From NCBI GenBank assembly GCA_002793435.1, contig PFQF01000028.1, positions 1 to 35,137 on the forward strand: a DNA stretch of 35,137 bases, read 5' to 3'. The notes below the pieces were generated by a model that saw nothing but the letters and a program-made list of their open reading frames with translations, was not told where the DNA came from and made no database searches. Made by a program: the position numbers and the translations under genes. The stretch is from Candidatus Berkelbacteria bacterium CG_4_10_14_0_2_um_filter_35_9_33_12. Lineage in GTDB: Bacteria > Patescibacteriota > UBA1384 > GWA2-35-9. Positions 18,339 through 26,602 of this stretch are shown one piece after another (positions within the stretch are counted from its first letter, which is position 1; every line of letters begins with the position of its first letter).

Positions 18339-20470
18339 TTAAAAAAGTTAAAAGCGTTAAAACAAAATTTGGGGATAACAATTTAATCCTTGAAACTGGC
18401 AAAATTGCCAATTTGGCGACGGCTTCCGTAGTTGCAACTTGGGGAGAAACAGTTGTTCTTTCGACAGTTACCGTTAATCTTGAAACGAATGATGATATCA
18501 ATTATTTACCCTTGCAAGTTGAATATGAAGAGCGGTTCTATGCGACTGGTAAAATTTCTGGTTCTCATTTTATTAAGCGAGAAGGCAAACCATCCGATAA
18601 AGCGGTTTTATCGGCACGCCAAATTGACCGACCGATTCGTCCCCTTTTCCCTAAATCCTTAAGAAATGAGATTCAAATTGTAGTCACGGTCTTATCTTAC
18701 GACGGGATTCACAATACAGCGGTTTTGGGTACGATTGCGACTTCGGCGGCTTTAATGCAAACCAGTTTGCCGTTTGAAGGACCAATCGGTTCGGCAAGAG
18801 TGGCAAAAATTGATGGTAAAATAGTTGTTTGTCCAGATGATAGTCAGGTTGCCAATTGTGATATGGATATTTTAGTTGCGGCTACACGAGATAGAATAAT
18901 GATGCTTGAGATTGAAGGAAAAGAAGCGAATGAAAAAGAGGTAGTTGAGGGTATTAAATTAGCCCATAGTGAAATTAAAAAAATTCTTGATATTCAAACT
19001 CAACTGGAGAAAAAAGCCGAATTTATTCTCGAAACCAAAGATGAATTAATCGAAATGGAAAAAGAGATTAAAGATTTTCTTGGCAAAAAATTGGAAGCGG
19101 TGATGACAGAAAAAGACAAGAACAAGAGAGAAGTCAAACTGAACGAGTTTGAACAATCAGTATTGGACAATTTTGAAGGCAATTATAAACAAATTAATTT
19201 AAAAGAAAGTTTTTCAAAATTAGTTGAGAAAGAGATTAGAAAGACAATTTTGACAAAGGGGGTTCGACCGGATGGCAGAAAATTGGACGAAATTCGACCG
19301 ATCGATATTGAGGTTGGTTTACTGCCTCGGACACATGGTTCGGGTCTTTTCAGTCGTGGGCAAACACAATCATTGTCAATCGTAACTTTGGGAGCGCCGG
19401 GAGATGAACAGACAATCGAAACAATGGAAGAGGAAGGAACAAAGCGCTATATGCATCACTACAATTTTCCACCTTTTTCAACTGGCGAAATTAGACAAAT
19501 GCGATCGACTTCACGCAGGGAAATCGGACACGGCGTCTTAGCGGAAAAAGCACTTATTCCAGTTTTGCCGAGCAAGCAAAATTTTCCTTACACAATTCGG
19601 GTTGTAAGCGAGATCATGGCGTCGAACGGTTCGTCTTCAATGGCGGCGACCTGTGGTTCGACTTTAGCATTATTGGATGCTGGCGTGCCTTTGTCTAAAC
19701 CAGTGGCTGGAATTGCGATTGGTTTAATTACTCCAGAAGATTTTAAGGCTAAGCCAGGTGACGATTTTATTATTTTGACTGATATTGCTGGAATTGAAGA
19801 TTTTGCTGGCGATATGGATTTCAAAGTCGCTGGGACAAAGGACGGGATTACAGCCGTTCAAATGGATACAAAATTAAAAGGCTTAACTTATCCAATTATT
19901 GAAAAAGCTTTTAAAGCGGCTAAGAAAGCCCGTCTCGAACTGATCGAGAAGATTAAAGCTGTTATTCCGAACCATCGAAGCGAATTAAGCCCATACGCAC
20001 CTCGGATTGAAAAAATGATTATCGACCCAACCCGAATCGCTGAATTAATCGGACCGGGGGGAAAAACTATTCGCAAAATTGTCGAGGATGCCGGAGGTAA
20101 AGAAATGATTTCAATCGATATTGATGATAGCGGTTTGGTAATGATCACATCTAACTCACCAAAAGCAAGTCAATATGCTAAAACAACGATTGAAAATTTG
20201 CTTAAAACAGTTGAAGTCGGTGAAATTTACGAGGTTGTAATTAGCGATATTCTTAAAGATCGTAATAGTGGCGTCGAGATTGGTGCAATTGCTGATGTTT
20301 TGCCCGGCAAATCTGGTATGATCCATATTTCGGAGATTGCTAATTTTAGAGTTCCGAGCGTCTCTTCGCAACTAAGAATTGGACAAACAGTTAAAGTTAA
20401 AGTTGTGGGTGTGGATAAAGAACGAGGCAGAATCGCTCTTTCGATTAAACAGGTAGCAGAAAAAGTTTAG
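18335..20470 (+). CDS. pnp: Polyribonucleotide nucleotidyltransferase (PNPase)
   Basis: PNPase degrades RNA 3' to 5' by phosphorolysis. At 711 residues it has the full set: a first RNase PH domain (about 1-210) with FKREGKPSDKAVLSARQIDRPIRPLFP-type sequence, a linker helical domain, a second RNase PH domain (about 300-540) with RSTSRREIGHG and SNGSSSMAA, a KH domain (IAELIGPGGKTIRKI, about 565) and a C-terminal S1 domain (about 625-707, ending ALSIKQVAEKV). It is translationally coupled to rpsO. With the RNase J-like and NYN genes it gives this window three RNA-decay enzymes. Confidence 0.97.
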   Translation: MIKKVKSVKTKFGDNNLILETGKIANLATASVVATWGETVVLSTVTVNLETNDDINYLPLQVEYEERFYATGKISGSHFIKREGKPSDKAVLSARQIDRPIRPLFPKSLRNEIQIVVTVLSYDGIHNTAVLGTIATSAALMQTSLPFEGPIGSARVAKIDGKIVVCPDDSQVANCDMDILVAATRDRIMMLEIEGKEANEKEVVEGIKLAHSEIKKILDIQTQLEKKAEFILETKDELIEMEKEIKDFLGKKLEAVMTEKDKNKREVKLNEFEQSVLDNFEGNYKQINLKESFSKLVEKEIRKTILTKGVRPDGRKLDEIRPIDIEVGLLPRTHGSGLFSRGQTQSLSIVTLGAPGDEQTIETMEEEGTKRYMHHYNFPPFSTGEIRQMRSTSRREIGHGVLAEKALIPVLPSKQNFPYTIRVVSEIMASNGSSSMAATCGSTLALLDAGVPLSKPVAGIAIGLITPEDFKAKPGDDFIILTDIAGIEDFAGDMDFKVAGTKDGITAVQMDTKLKGLTYPIIEKAFKAAKKARLELIEKIKAVIPNHRSELSPYAPRIEKMIIDPTRIAELIGPGGKTIRKIVEDAGGKEMISIDIDDSGLVMITSNSPKASQYAKTTIENLLKTVEVGEIYEVVISDILKDRNSGVEIGAIADVLPGKSGMIHISEIANFRVPSVSSQLRIGQTVKVKVVGVDKERGRIALSIKQVAEKV

Positions 20471-20530
20471 AATCTCGAATCTCGAATTTTGAATTTTGAT
20501 ATTGTAATTATTAGATATTCTATATTCAGT
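20471..20530. repeat. Degenerate AT-rich repeat after pnp
   Basis: AATCTCGAATCTCGAATTTT then GATATTGTAATTATTAGATA shares words with the palindromic family but lacks a clear second arm. It lies between the pnp stop and the pilin promoter region. Confidence 0.45.
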
Positions 20531-20637
20531 AATCTAGATTATAAATTATATAATTTGGTTATTGACATTGTAAAAACAAAACTAGTAGTGTATGATACGA
20601 GCAAGTATTTAAATAATAACTTCTATAAGGAGGAAGT

Positions 20638-20991
20638 GTGGAAAAGATTTACACATTAGTGAATCAAGCGTTAGTGGCTTATTCGCCACCGGGATCAGGT
20701 TTTGATAGTCCTGTGCCATCAGGTTCAAGTATTGACACGGGTAGAAAGTTTAAAGATCTACCAACCACAATTGCGACTCTGTTTAACTTTATTATTGGAG
20801 TGGCGGCGGTAGTTTTTGTTATTCTGTTAATGGTCGGTGGTATTACCTATTTAACTGGTGCTGGAAACGAGGAGCAAGTTAATAAATCCAAGAAGTTGAT
20901 GATCGATTCAATAATCGGCTTAGTAGTCGTTTTGGCGGCGTGGGCAATCGGTACCTATGTCCTCAACGCCTTTGGTTATTCAGTTAGTTAA
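20638..20991 (+). CDS. T4SS-type pilin-like protein, paralogue 1
   Basis: The 117-residue, two-helix membrane protein resembles the Mbov_0395/T4SS pilin family found in many Patescibacteria. It has an N-terminal segment with QALVAYSPPG, a soluble stretch, membrane helix 1 (about 45-70, FNFIIGVAAVVFVILLMVGGI), a conserved turn TYLTGAGNEEQVNKSKKLM, and membrane helix 2 (about 85-110) ending AWAIGTYVLNAFGY. The start is a GTG behind a strong AAGGAGG at 20627-20633. A TTGACA with a suboptimally spaced TATGAT lies upstream. Two paralogues follow in the same direction. Confidence 0.8.
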   Translation: MEKIYTLVNQALVAYSPPGSGFDSPVPSGSSIDTGRKFKDLPTTIATLFNFIIGVAAVVFVILLMVGGITYLTGAGNEEQVNKSKKLMIDSIIGLVVVLAAWAIGTYVLNAFGYSVS

Positions 20992-21023
20992 AAATAATTG
21001 ATAAAAATTAAATAAGCTTGTTT

Positions 21024-21434
21024 ATGCTACTCAAGTTGTTGAACATGTTTTTGGTAGATCACGCTTTGGCGATTAGTGTGTTGCCGACCAAACCACCAGA
21101 AGGAGTCCCCGATTTGTTTGGAGGGGGTGAAAAAGAAGGGGGGGTGAGTACGGCTGGCGATAATCTTGCCGATATTATTAGTTTTATTTTTGATTTTGTT
21201 ATAGCAATTTCAGGAGGAATTTTCGTAATAATGTTTCTTATCGGTGGGGTAACTTATTTAACCGGCGCTGGTAACGACGAACAAACTAGTAAAGGCAAAA
21301 AGATGTTAATTGATGCGGTTGTAGGTATTTTTATCGTATTAGTTGCCTGGGGAATCGGGACTTATGTTATTAATGTATTTAAAACCACAAATACAAATAC
21401 AAAACCATCAGGACCATTATGGACATGGACATAA
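21024..21434 (+). CDS. T4SS-type pilin-like protein, paralogue 2
   Basis: About 136 residues from ATG 21024 (a TTG at 21018 would add two). It shares with its neighbours the core GGVTYLTGAGNDEQTSKGKK, an IDAVVGIFIVLVAWGIGTYV helix, and an N-terminal signal-like segment LNMFLVDHALA. It ends in a short Thr/Asn-rich tail (TTNTNTKPSGP) absent from the others. Its end overlaps the next gene by 16 bases, so the two are coupled. It is likely a membrane subunit or pilin of a secretion or pilus-like structure; function is by family only. Confidence 0.8.
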   Translation: MLLKLLNMFLVDHALAISVLPTKPPEGVPDLFGGGEKEGGVSTAGDNLADIISFIFDFVIAISGGIFVIMFLIGGVTYLTGAGNDEQTSKGKKMLIDAVVGIFIVLVAWGIGTYVINVFKTTNTNTKPSGPLWTWT

Positions 21435-21787
21435 TTAATTTATTCTTAATTGATAAAGCGTTGGCTTTTAACGATTACAATGTTTTTCCCAACCGACCGG
21501 AAAATGTGCCGAGTAAATTTTCGGGATCTGGCGGGGTAAACAATGCCAGCGGTAATCTAGCTAAGATCATTGAATTTATTTTCAATTTTGTAATTGCTAT
21601 TGCTGGAGCAATATTTGTCATTATGCTACTAATCGGTGGAATTACTTATTTGGTTGGCGCTGGTAATGAAGAACAGATTGGCAAGGGAAAGAAAATGATG
21701 ATTGATGCCATAATCGGAATTTTTATTGTGCTTGCTTCTTGGGCAATCGGTACCTATATTCTTAACGCTTTTGGATATAGATCTTAA
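21419..21787 (+). CDS. T4SS-type pilin-like protein, paralogue 3
   Basis: The 122-residue product is the closest relative of paralogue 2: signal-like LFLIDKALAF, then ASGNLAKIIEFIFNFVIAIA, GGITYLVGAGNEEQIGKGKK and WAIGTYILNAFGYRS. It begins inside the previous gene. Three tandem copies with divergent N-terminal halves and conserved C-terminal halves suggest duplication followed by specialisation of the exposed part. Confidence 0.8.
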   Translation: MDMDIINLFLIDKALAFNDYNVFPNRPENVPSKFSGSGGVNNASGNLAKIIEFIFNFVIAIAGAIFVIMLLIGGITYLVGAGNEEQIGKGKKMMIDAIIGIFIVLASWAIGTYILNAFGYRS

Positions 21788-21884
21788 AGAAAATCTAAAA
21801 TCCTAAATCTAAAACTGTTTAGAGAATTTGAAAATTTGAATTTATTATTTGTTTAGAATTTCGTACTTCGGATTTTGGATTTAA
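21788..21884. repeat. AT-rich palindromic repeat, copy 5 (right of the pilins)
   Basis: Contains a 34-base run (21811-21844, AAAACTGTTTAGAGAATTTG and on) identical to 23482-23515 on the other side of pilB, in the same orientation. It ends CGGATTTTGGATTTA. Confidence 0.8.
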
Positions 21885-21889
21885 TGTAC

Positions 21890-23428
21890 TCATTGCATTG
21901 TCACTCTTCTTACTTCTGCTTCGCTTGTCAGACCGAGCTTGACTTTTTTCATCCCGTCTTCAAACATAGTTCTCATTCCAATTTGTTTAGCTTTAGTTTG
22001 GAATTCTTCCAGTGTTGCTTTTCTGACGATTAAATCATTGAATTCTTTGGTGGGCTTAAGAGCTTCGATGATTGGTAATCTTCCTTTATAGCCAGTTCCT
22101 CCACAGTTTTTACACTGTGGTTTTTTGGTGTCATTATTTTGACAAACTATACAGATTTTTCTAACCAATCTTTGGGCGATAATTAAATTAATTGAACCAG
22201 CCAGTAAATAAGGAGCGGCGTTCATATTTAACAGTCTTGGAATTGCCGCCGCCGCCGTATTAGTATGCAATGTTGAAAAAACTAAATGCCCAGTGATTGA
22301 AGCGTGAAGAGCAATATCGGCAGTATCATTATCTCGGATTTCACCGACCATTATGATATCTGGATCTTGTCGGACGACCGATCTTAGAGCAGAAGCAAAT
22401 GTGTAATTGGCGGCTAGATTAACTTGAGTTTGATCAATGCCTTTGATGCGGTACTCAATCGGATCTTCAATCGTAATAATTTTGACTTCTGGTTTATTCA
22501 ATTTATTCAAGATTGAATAGAGAGTAGTCGTTTTCCCAGAACCAGTTGGACCAGTATTTAAAATCAAGCCATTCGGAGCCAGTATCGCTTCATTAATTAA
22601 CTTCATTGCTTCCGGGTTAAAACCTAATTCATCGAGATTTAATAGCCGTGTATCTTCGAGTAAAATTCTCATTACAACCGCTTCTCCATATGCAGTTGGT
22701 AAAACAGAAACACGAACATCAATTGTGTGCTGACCGACTTTTTTTTCAAAACGCCCGTCTTGAGGTTGGTTAGAGATGTCGAGTTTCAAGCGGGATAAAT
22801 TTTTTACTCTCGCCAAAACAGCTTTGTACTGAATATTGGTAATGTCGCTGATATCTCTTAAGACGCCATCTAAACGATAGCGAAGACGAACTGATCCATT
22901 GGCTGGCTCAATGTGAATGTCGGAAGCATCGAGATTGACGGCGCCAGCTAAAATCAAATCGATCATTTCAGTCGTCGAAACTTTAGTAATTTGGCTGGAA
23001 ATATCTTCTAATGTGTGAACAACATTTGCCCAGTCGCTCATTTCTTTGAGTTTGGCTTTTTCTGCTTTGTTAATGCGATTTTTTTCAATTTTATCAAAGA
23101 GGTTTAAACAGTATTCAAATGAAGTTTGGCTACACAATGCTTTTTTGAAGCCAATTTTGAGTAAGCCTCCTTTTTGTCTGAGAAAATTTTCTTGAGTATC
23201 ATTGAGTAAATTTGGGGTGGTGCACCAAACTGTGCTACCAACTTTCATATAAGGCGCAATTTGATTAATTTTAGCTTCATCTTTTGTAAACAATGATAAA
23301 ACATGATCGGCTATCTGATAATTGATCAGATTAACATATTGAACACCAAAATTGCGTGCCAAGGTTTGGGTAATGTTCTCTTCTTGCGAACGTTTGATTG
23401 ATGATAGCTGACCAGAAATATCTTGCAT
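21890..23428 (-). CDS. pilB: GspE/PilB-type secretion ATPase
   Basis: PilB-family ATPases power assembly of type IV pili and related machines from the cytoplasm. The 512-residue product has an N-terminal GspE-like domain, the N2 domain with ASDIHIEP (about 168-175) and RYRLDGVL, Walker A GPTGSGKT at 293-300, Asp box EDPIEY, Walker B DIIMVGEIRD at 357-366, and a four-Cys zinc site CIVC...CKNC around 429-450. It is complete. It lies on the opposite strand to the three pilin-like genes and is bracketed by near-identical repeats. No PilC, PilT or PilQ gene is in the window. Confidence 0.93.
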   Translation of the reverse strand: MQDISGQLSSIKRSQEENITQTLARNFGVQYVNLINYQIADHVLSLFTKDEAKINQIAPYMKVGSTVWCTTPNLLNDTQENFLRQKGGLLKIGFKKALCSQTSFEYCLNLFDKIEKNRINKAEKAKLKEMSDWANVVHTLEDISSQITKVSTTEMIDLILAGAVNLDASDIHIEPANGSVRLRYRLDGVLRDISDITNIQYKAVLARVKNLSRLKLDISNQPQDGRFEKKVGQHTIDVRVSVLPTAYGEAVVMRILLEDTRLLNLDELGFNPEAMKLINEAILAPNGLILNTGPTGSGKTTTLYSILNKLNKPEVKIITIEDPIEYRIKGIDQTQVNLAANYTFASALRSVVRQDPDIIMVGEIRDNDTADIALHASITGHLVFSTLHTNTAAAAIPRLLNMNAAPYLLAGSINLIIAQRLVRKICIVCQNNDTKKPQCKNCGGTGYKGRLPIIEALKPTKEFNDLIVRKATLEEFQTKAKQIGMRTMFEDGMKKVKLGLTSEAEVRRVTMQ

Positions 23429-23434
23429 ATAGAT

Positions 23435-23440
23435 ATTATA
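23435..23440 (-). promoter_or_regulatory. -10 box of pilB, leaderless geometry
   Basis: On the minus strand TATAAT (23440-23435) with extended TG, six bases before the ATG at 23428. The 28-bp palindrome begins at the next base upstream. Confidence 0.7.
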
Positions 23441-23468
23441 GCATTAAATCAATTAATTGATTTAATGC
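23441..23468. promoter_or_regulatory. Perfect 28-bp palindrome at the pilB promoter
   Basis: GCATTAAATCAATT followed directly by its reverse complement, with no spacer. It touches the pilB -10 box and covers the space up to its -35. Such a site would suit a dimeric repressor or activator. It may also be the end of a repeat element. Confidence 0.6.
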
Positions 23469-23563
23469 AAATCCTAAATTTAAAACTGTTTAGAGAATTT
23501 GAAAATTTGAATTTAGATATTGTTTCGGATTTAGAAATTCGTGCTTCGGATTTTAGGATTTAT
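23469..23563. repeat. AT-rich palindromic repeat, copy 6 (between pilB and ftsK)
   Basis: Near-identical to the copy at 21788-21884, including the 34-base identical run (23482-23515). It ends CGGATTTTAGGATTTA. Confidence 0.8.
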
Positions 23564-23574
23564 CAAATGCGTTA

Positions 23575-23583
23575 TGTTATAAT
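23575..23583 (+). promoter_or_regulatory. Extended -10 of ftsK
   Basis: TG-T-TATAAT (TATAAT at 23578-23583); the predicted start is about 23 bases before the ATG at 23613. Confidence 0.55.
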
Positions 23584-23612
23584 ATATTCAAAGATTAAAT
23601 AGCGTTTTGTGT

Positions 23613-25787
23613 ATGGCAAGAAAAAGAAAATATACTAAGCATAACGACAAAAGTTGGGTGAAAAAATTTGATTGGACGATTGATCCTCAAACTGGTCGGG
23701 AAATATTTGCGATCATCTTTTTTATCGTTGGAATTTTATCAGCCTTAGCACTTTTCAATCTGGGTGGTGAGTTTAGCAATTCGACCATCGAATTGATGAT
23801 TAGCCTTTTTGGAATTTCAGGATTTATTGTGCCTTTGATTTTTGTGGCTCTGGGGATCTATTTTTGGAATGAAAAAGAAGCCGGTATTAAAATTCTACAA
23901 ATTTTTGGTTTGGTAGCACTATTTATATTTTTACCGAGCTTATTTCTTACGAAGGGTGGATCAATCGGGATTAGTTTTTCTGAGTATTTTTTGAGTCTCT
24001 TTGGTGAAATTGGCGGTTACTTAATTTTAGTTGGCTTGAACATTATTTGTTTAGTTTTAGCAACCGGAAAAAGATTGAAACAAATAATGGCTTGGATTTT
24101 TAATCGAGGCGGTGGTGATAAAAAACCAGAAAAAGAAGCTCGAGTCTCTGTTTTTGAAACAGTTTGGCAAAAAATATCGAAAAAAAATGGTGACGGAAAA
24201 GTGCCAGTCGTTAGAATAGTCGGGGATGGAAATCAAGTTAAAAATTCATTCGATGGTGCTTGGACTTTTCCGACAACGGATATTTTGCAGACTTCAAATA
24301 CTAAAGCTTCTGCCGGAAATATCCAAAAGAATGTTGAGATAATCCAAAAGTCGCTCAAAGACTTTAGTATTTCGGTGACGATGGGCGATGTCAATATTGG
24401 TCCAACCGTTACTCAATATACATTTAAACCCCACGATGGAGTTAAGCTTAATCAGATTACCGCAAGAAGCAATGATCTATCTTTAGCATTGGCGGCTCAC
24501 CCGATTCGTGTTGAAGCACCAATTCCTGGCAAAGCGGCAGTTGGGGTTGAGGTTCCGAATAAAGTTTCAGCGGTAGTTACGCTACGGGAGATACTTGAGT
24601 CTAAAGAGTATTCAGAGAGTAAAAGTGGTGGCACAATTCCATTGGGAAGAGATGTTGCCGGCATACCAATTGTGGTTGATTTGCACAAAATGCCCCACCT
24701 TTTAATTGCTGGGGCGACCGGTTCAGGAAAGTCGGTCTGTATCAACTCGATCATTTTAGCGCTTTTGTATCAAAATTCACCTAACGATATGAAACTGATT
24801 TTAGTCGATCCAAAAAGAGTTGAATTTTCGATGTATAACGAAATACCTCATTTACTTTGTCCAGTTATTACTGAACCGGACAAAACAGTTAATGCGCTTA
24901 AGTGGGCTGTTAATGAAATGGAAAAAAGATACCATATATTATCAGAAAATCATAAGCGAAATATTGTTGAGTACAATCAATCGGGTCCAGCTCAAAAAAT
25001 GCCCTATATAGTGGTTATAATTGACGAATTGGCTGATTTAATGGTTCAATCGGCAAACGAAGTTGAAGTGGCAATTGTGCGGATTGCTCAAATGGCACGA
25101 GCGGTTGGAATCCATTTAATTGTGGCAACTCAACGACCGTCAGTTAATGTCATCACAGGTTTAATTAAAGCTAACATTACCAGTCGGATTGGGTTTGCGG
25201 TGGCTAGCCAAGTTGATTCTAGGACGATTCTTGACCAAGCCGGTTCGGAAAAATTGTTAGGCAACGGGGATATGTTATTTATGTCGAACGAATTTGGCAA
25301 ACCCAAAAGAATTCAAGGTGTCTTTGTGGGTGAAAAAGACATTCACAATATTACCGATTTTATGCGTAGCCAGGGGCAATCAAGCTATGTCGAAGATATT
25401 ATTAATTACCGCACACCGTCTAAATACGGTAGTACGCCGAGTGGCGTTGATATTGACGATGAACTTTACGGAGAGGCAAAAAATATTGTCATTCAAGCTA
25501 ATAAAGCATCAGCTTCACTTTTGCAGAGACGGTTGCGAATTGGTTATGCTCGAGCAGCCAGACTGCTTGACATACTTGAAGAAAATGGTATTGTTGGACA
25601 ACAGGCAGGTTCTAAGCCAAGAGATGTTATCGCCACGACCGAAAGAGTCGTCCGTGAACCGACCTCAACGACTAATTACTCTTCTCAGCCACCAATTCGT
25701 TCTCAAATACAACCGGCTCCTGTGAGCGAAGAGCCAATAATAAATCAAGACCACAATGTTCAAAACCAAAGCCATCCCGACCAATAG
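23613..25787 (+). CDS. ftsK: DNA translocase FtsK/SpoIIIE
   Basis: FtsK pumps chromosomal DNA across the closing septum. From ATG 23613 it is 724 residues (a TTG at 23607 would add two). It has four N-terminal membrane helices (about 31-51, 64-86, 94-112, 134-151), a short linker, the alpha domain, the motor with Walker A GATGSGKS at about 367-374 and Walker B VVIIDELADLM, and a C-terminal gamma winged helix (ASASLLQRRLRIGYARAARLLD). It is followed by a Pro/Gln-rich tail. The gamma domain suggests that it reads KOPS-like sequences. The end overlaps the RodZ-like gene by 32 bases. Confidence 0.95.
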   Translation: MARKRKYTKHNDKSWVKKFDWTIDPQTGREIFAIIFFIVGILSALALFNLGGEFSNSTIELMISLFGISGFIVPLIFVALGIYFWNEKEAGIKILQIFGLVALFIFLPSLFLTKGGSIGISFSEYFLSLFGEIGGYLILVGLNIICLVLATGKRLKQIMAWIFNRGGGDKKPEKEARVSVFETVWQKISKKNGDGKVPVVRIVGDGNQVKNSFDGAWTFPTTDILQTSNTKASAGNIQKNVEIIQKSLKDFSISVTMGDVNIGPTVTQYTFKPHDGVKLNQITARSNDLSLALAAHPIRVEAPIPGKAAVGVEVPNKVSAVVTLREILESKEYSESKSGGTIPLGRDVAGIPIVVDLHKMPHLLIAGATGSGKSVCINSIILALLYQNSPNDMKLILVDPKRVEFSMYNEIPHLLCPVITEPDKTVNALKWAVNEMEKRYHILSENHKRNIVEYNQSGPAQKMPYIVVIIDELADLMVQSANEVEVAIVRIAQMARAVGIHLIVATQRPSVNVITGLIKANITSRIGFAVASQVDSRTILDQAGSEKLLGNGDMLFMSNEFGKPKRIQGVFVGEKDIHNITDFMRSQGQSSYVEDIINYRTPSKYGSTPSGVDIDDELYGEAKNIVIQANKASASLLQRRLRIGYARAARLLDILEENGIVGQQAGSKPRDVIATTERVVREPTSTTNYSSQPPIRSQIQPAPVSEEPIINQDHNVQNQSHPDQ

Positions 25788-26442
25788 TAAATTAGGTAAA
25801 TTGCTCTACTTGACACGGAGTAAAAAAAAGTTGTCTCTTTCAGATATTGAAGAAAAAACCAATATTCGAAAAAAATATTTAATCGCTCTTGAAAATGGCG
25901 ATTTTTCTGTTTTCCCTGGCAAAGTTTATGCGTTAGGGTTTTGTAAAAAATATTGTGATATTCTTGGCTTGAAACATAATCGAGTTAATCAAATTTTTGA
26001 AAGTGAATTTGCGCTCAAAGAAGATAAAGAAGTTTTTTTTCAGGAAAAAATTGGAACAGCATTTATTTCAGTCACGCCCAAAACTTTTTTGCTAGTGCTG
26101 GGAATTTTAGCGATATTGTTATTGTTGGGATATTTTTATTATCAAATCAACTTGATCTCCGCTCCGCCAAAACTGGAAATTATCAATCCATCAACTGAAA
26201 TTACCACCGACGAAAGTAAAATTATCCTTACTGGAGTGGCAGATATTGATGCCAATTTAAAAATTGATAATCAAGCTATCAATCTAGATAGTTCGGGCAG
26301 TTTTACTCAGGAGATTAGTTTGAAAGAAGGTCTAAATAATATCGAAATTGTCGCTACTAATCGTTTTGATAAAAAGACAACTAAAAATATTAAAGTTCTT
26401 AAAAAAGAGAGCTTAGAAACAACTACCACTACCACAATCTAA
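25756..26442 (+). CDS. RodZ-like membrane protein with Cro/C1-type helix-turn-helix
   Basis: The 228-residue product has a cytoplasmic helix-turn-helix of the RodZ type (about 12-75: LGKLLYLTRSKKKLSLSDIE, then TNIRKKYLIALENGDFS and YALGFCKKYCDILGL), one membrane helix (about 113-132) and an outer beta-rich domain with the pattern of a glucodextranase-like/PASTA-like fold (LTGVADIDANLKIDNQAINL). RodZ links MreB to the elongation machinery. The gene begins inside ftsK, so the two are coupled. It ends in a poly-Thr tail. No mreB is in the window. Confidence 0.82.
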   Translation: MFKTKAIPTNSKLGKLLYLTRSKKKLSLSDIEEKTNIRKKYLIALENGDFSVFPGKVYALGFCKKYCDILGLKHNRVNQIFESEFALKEDKEVFFQEKIGTAFISVTPKTFLLVLGILAILLLLGYFYYQINLISAPPKLEIINPSTEITTDESKIILTGVADIDANLKIDNQAINLDSSGSFTQEISLKEGLNNIEIVATNRFDKKTTKNIKVLKKESLETTTTTTI

Positions 26443-26453
26443 TTAAGCATTAA

Positions 26454-26478
26454 GATCCAGCCTACTGACAGGCAGATC
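26454..26478. repeat. Small inverted repeat after the RodZ-like gene
   Basis: GATC-CA-GCCT, loop ACTGAC, AGGC-A-GATC. No T run follows, so it is not a standard terminator. Confidence 0.4.
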
Positions 26479-26518
26479 AAAATTAAGAAATAAATTATAC
26501 ATTAAAAATTATTACAAA

Positions 26519-26547
26519 TTGGTTATAAACCATTGGACAAATATAAT
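26519..26547 (+). promoter_or_regulatory. recA promoter candidate
   Basis: TTGGTT (26519-26524), 17-base spacer, TATAAT (26542-26547). The leader is about 50 bases. No LexA-type operator (GAAC-N4-GTTC or CTG-N10-CAG) was seen. Confidence 0.55.
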
Positions 26548-26602
26548 AATGTGTTATTGTGGTATTGTAAGACTTAATAATAATCACTTACAAAGAAAAA
26601 TT

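Noticed and set aside
26519-26602. N-terminal extension of RecA from an upstream start
   Set aside because: It would be read through the predicted promoter, and the ATG at 26603 gives the usual RecA N-terminus.
26443-26602. SOS operator upstream of recA
   Set aside because: No GAAC-N4-GTTC or CTG-N10-CAG site was found by eye.
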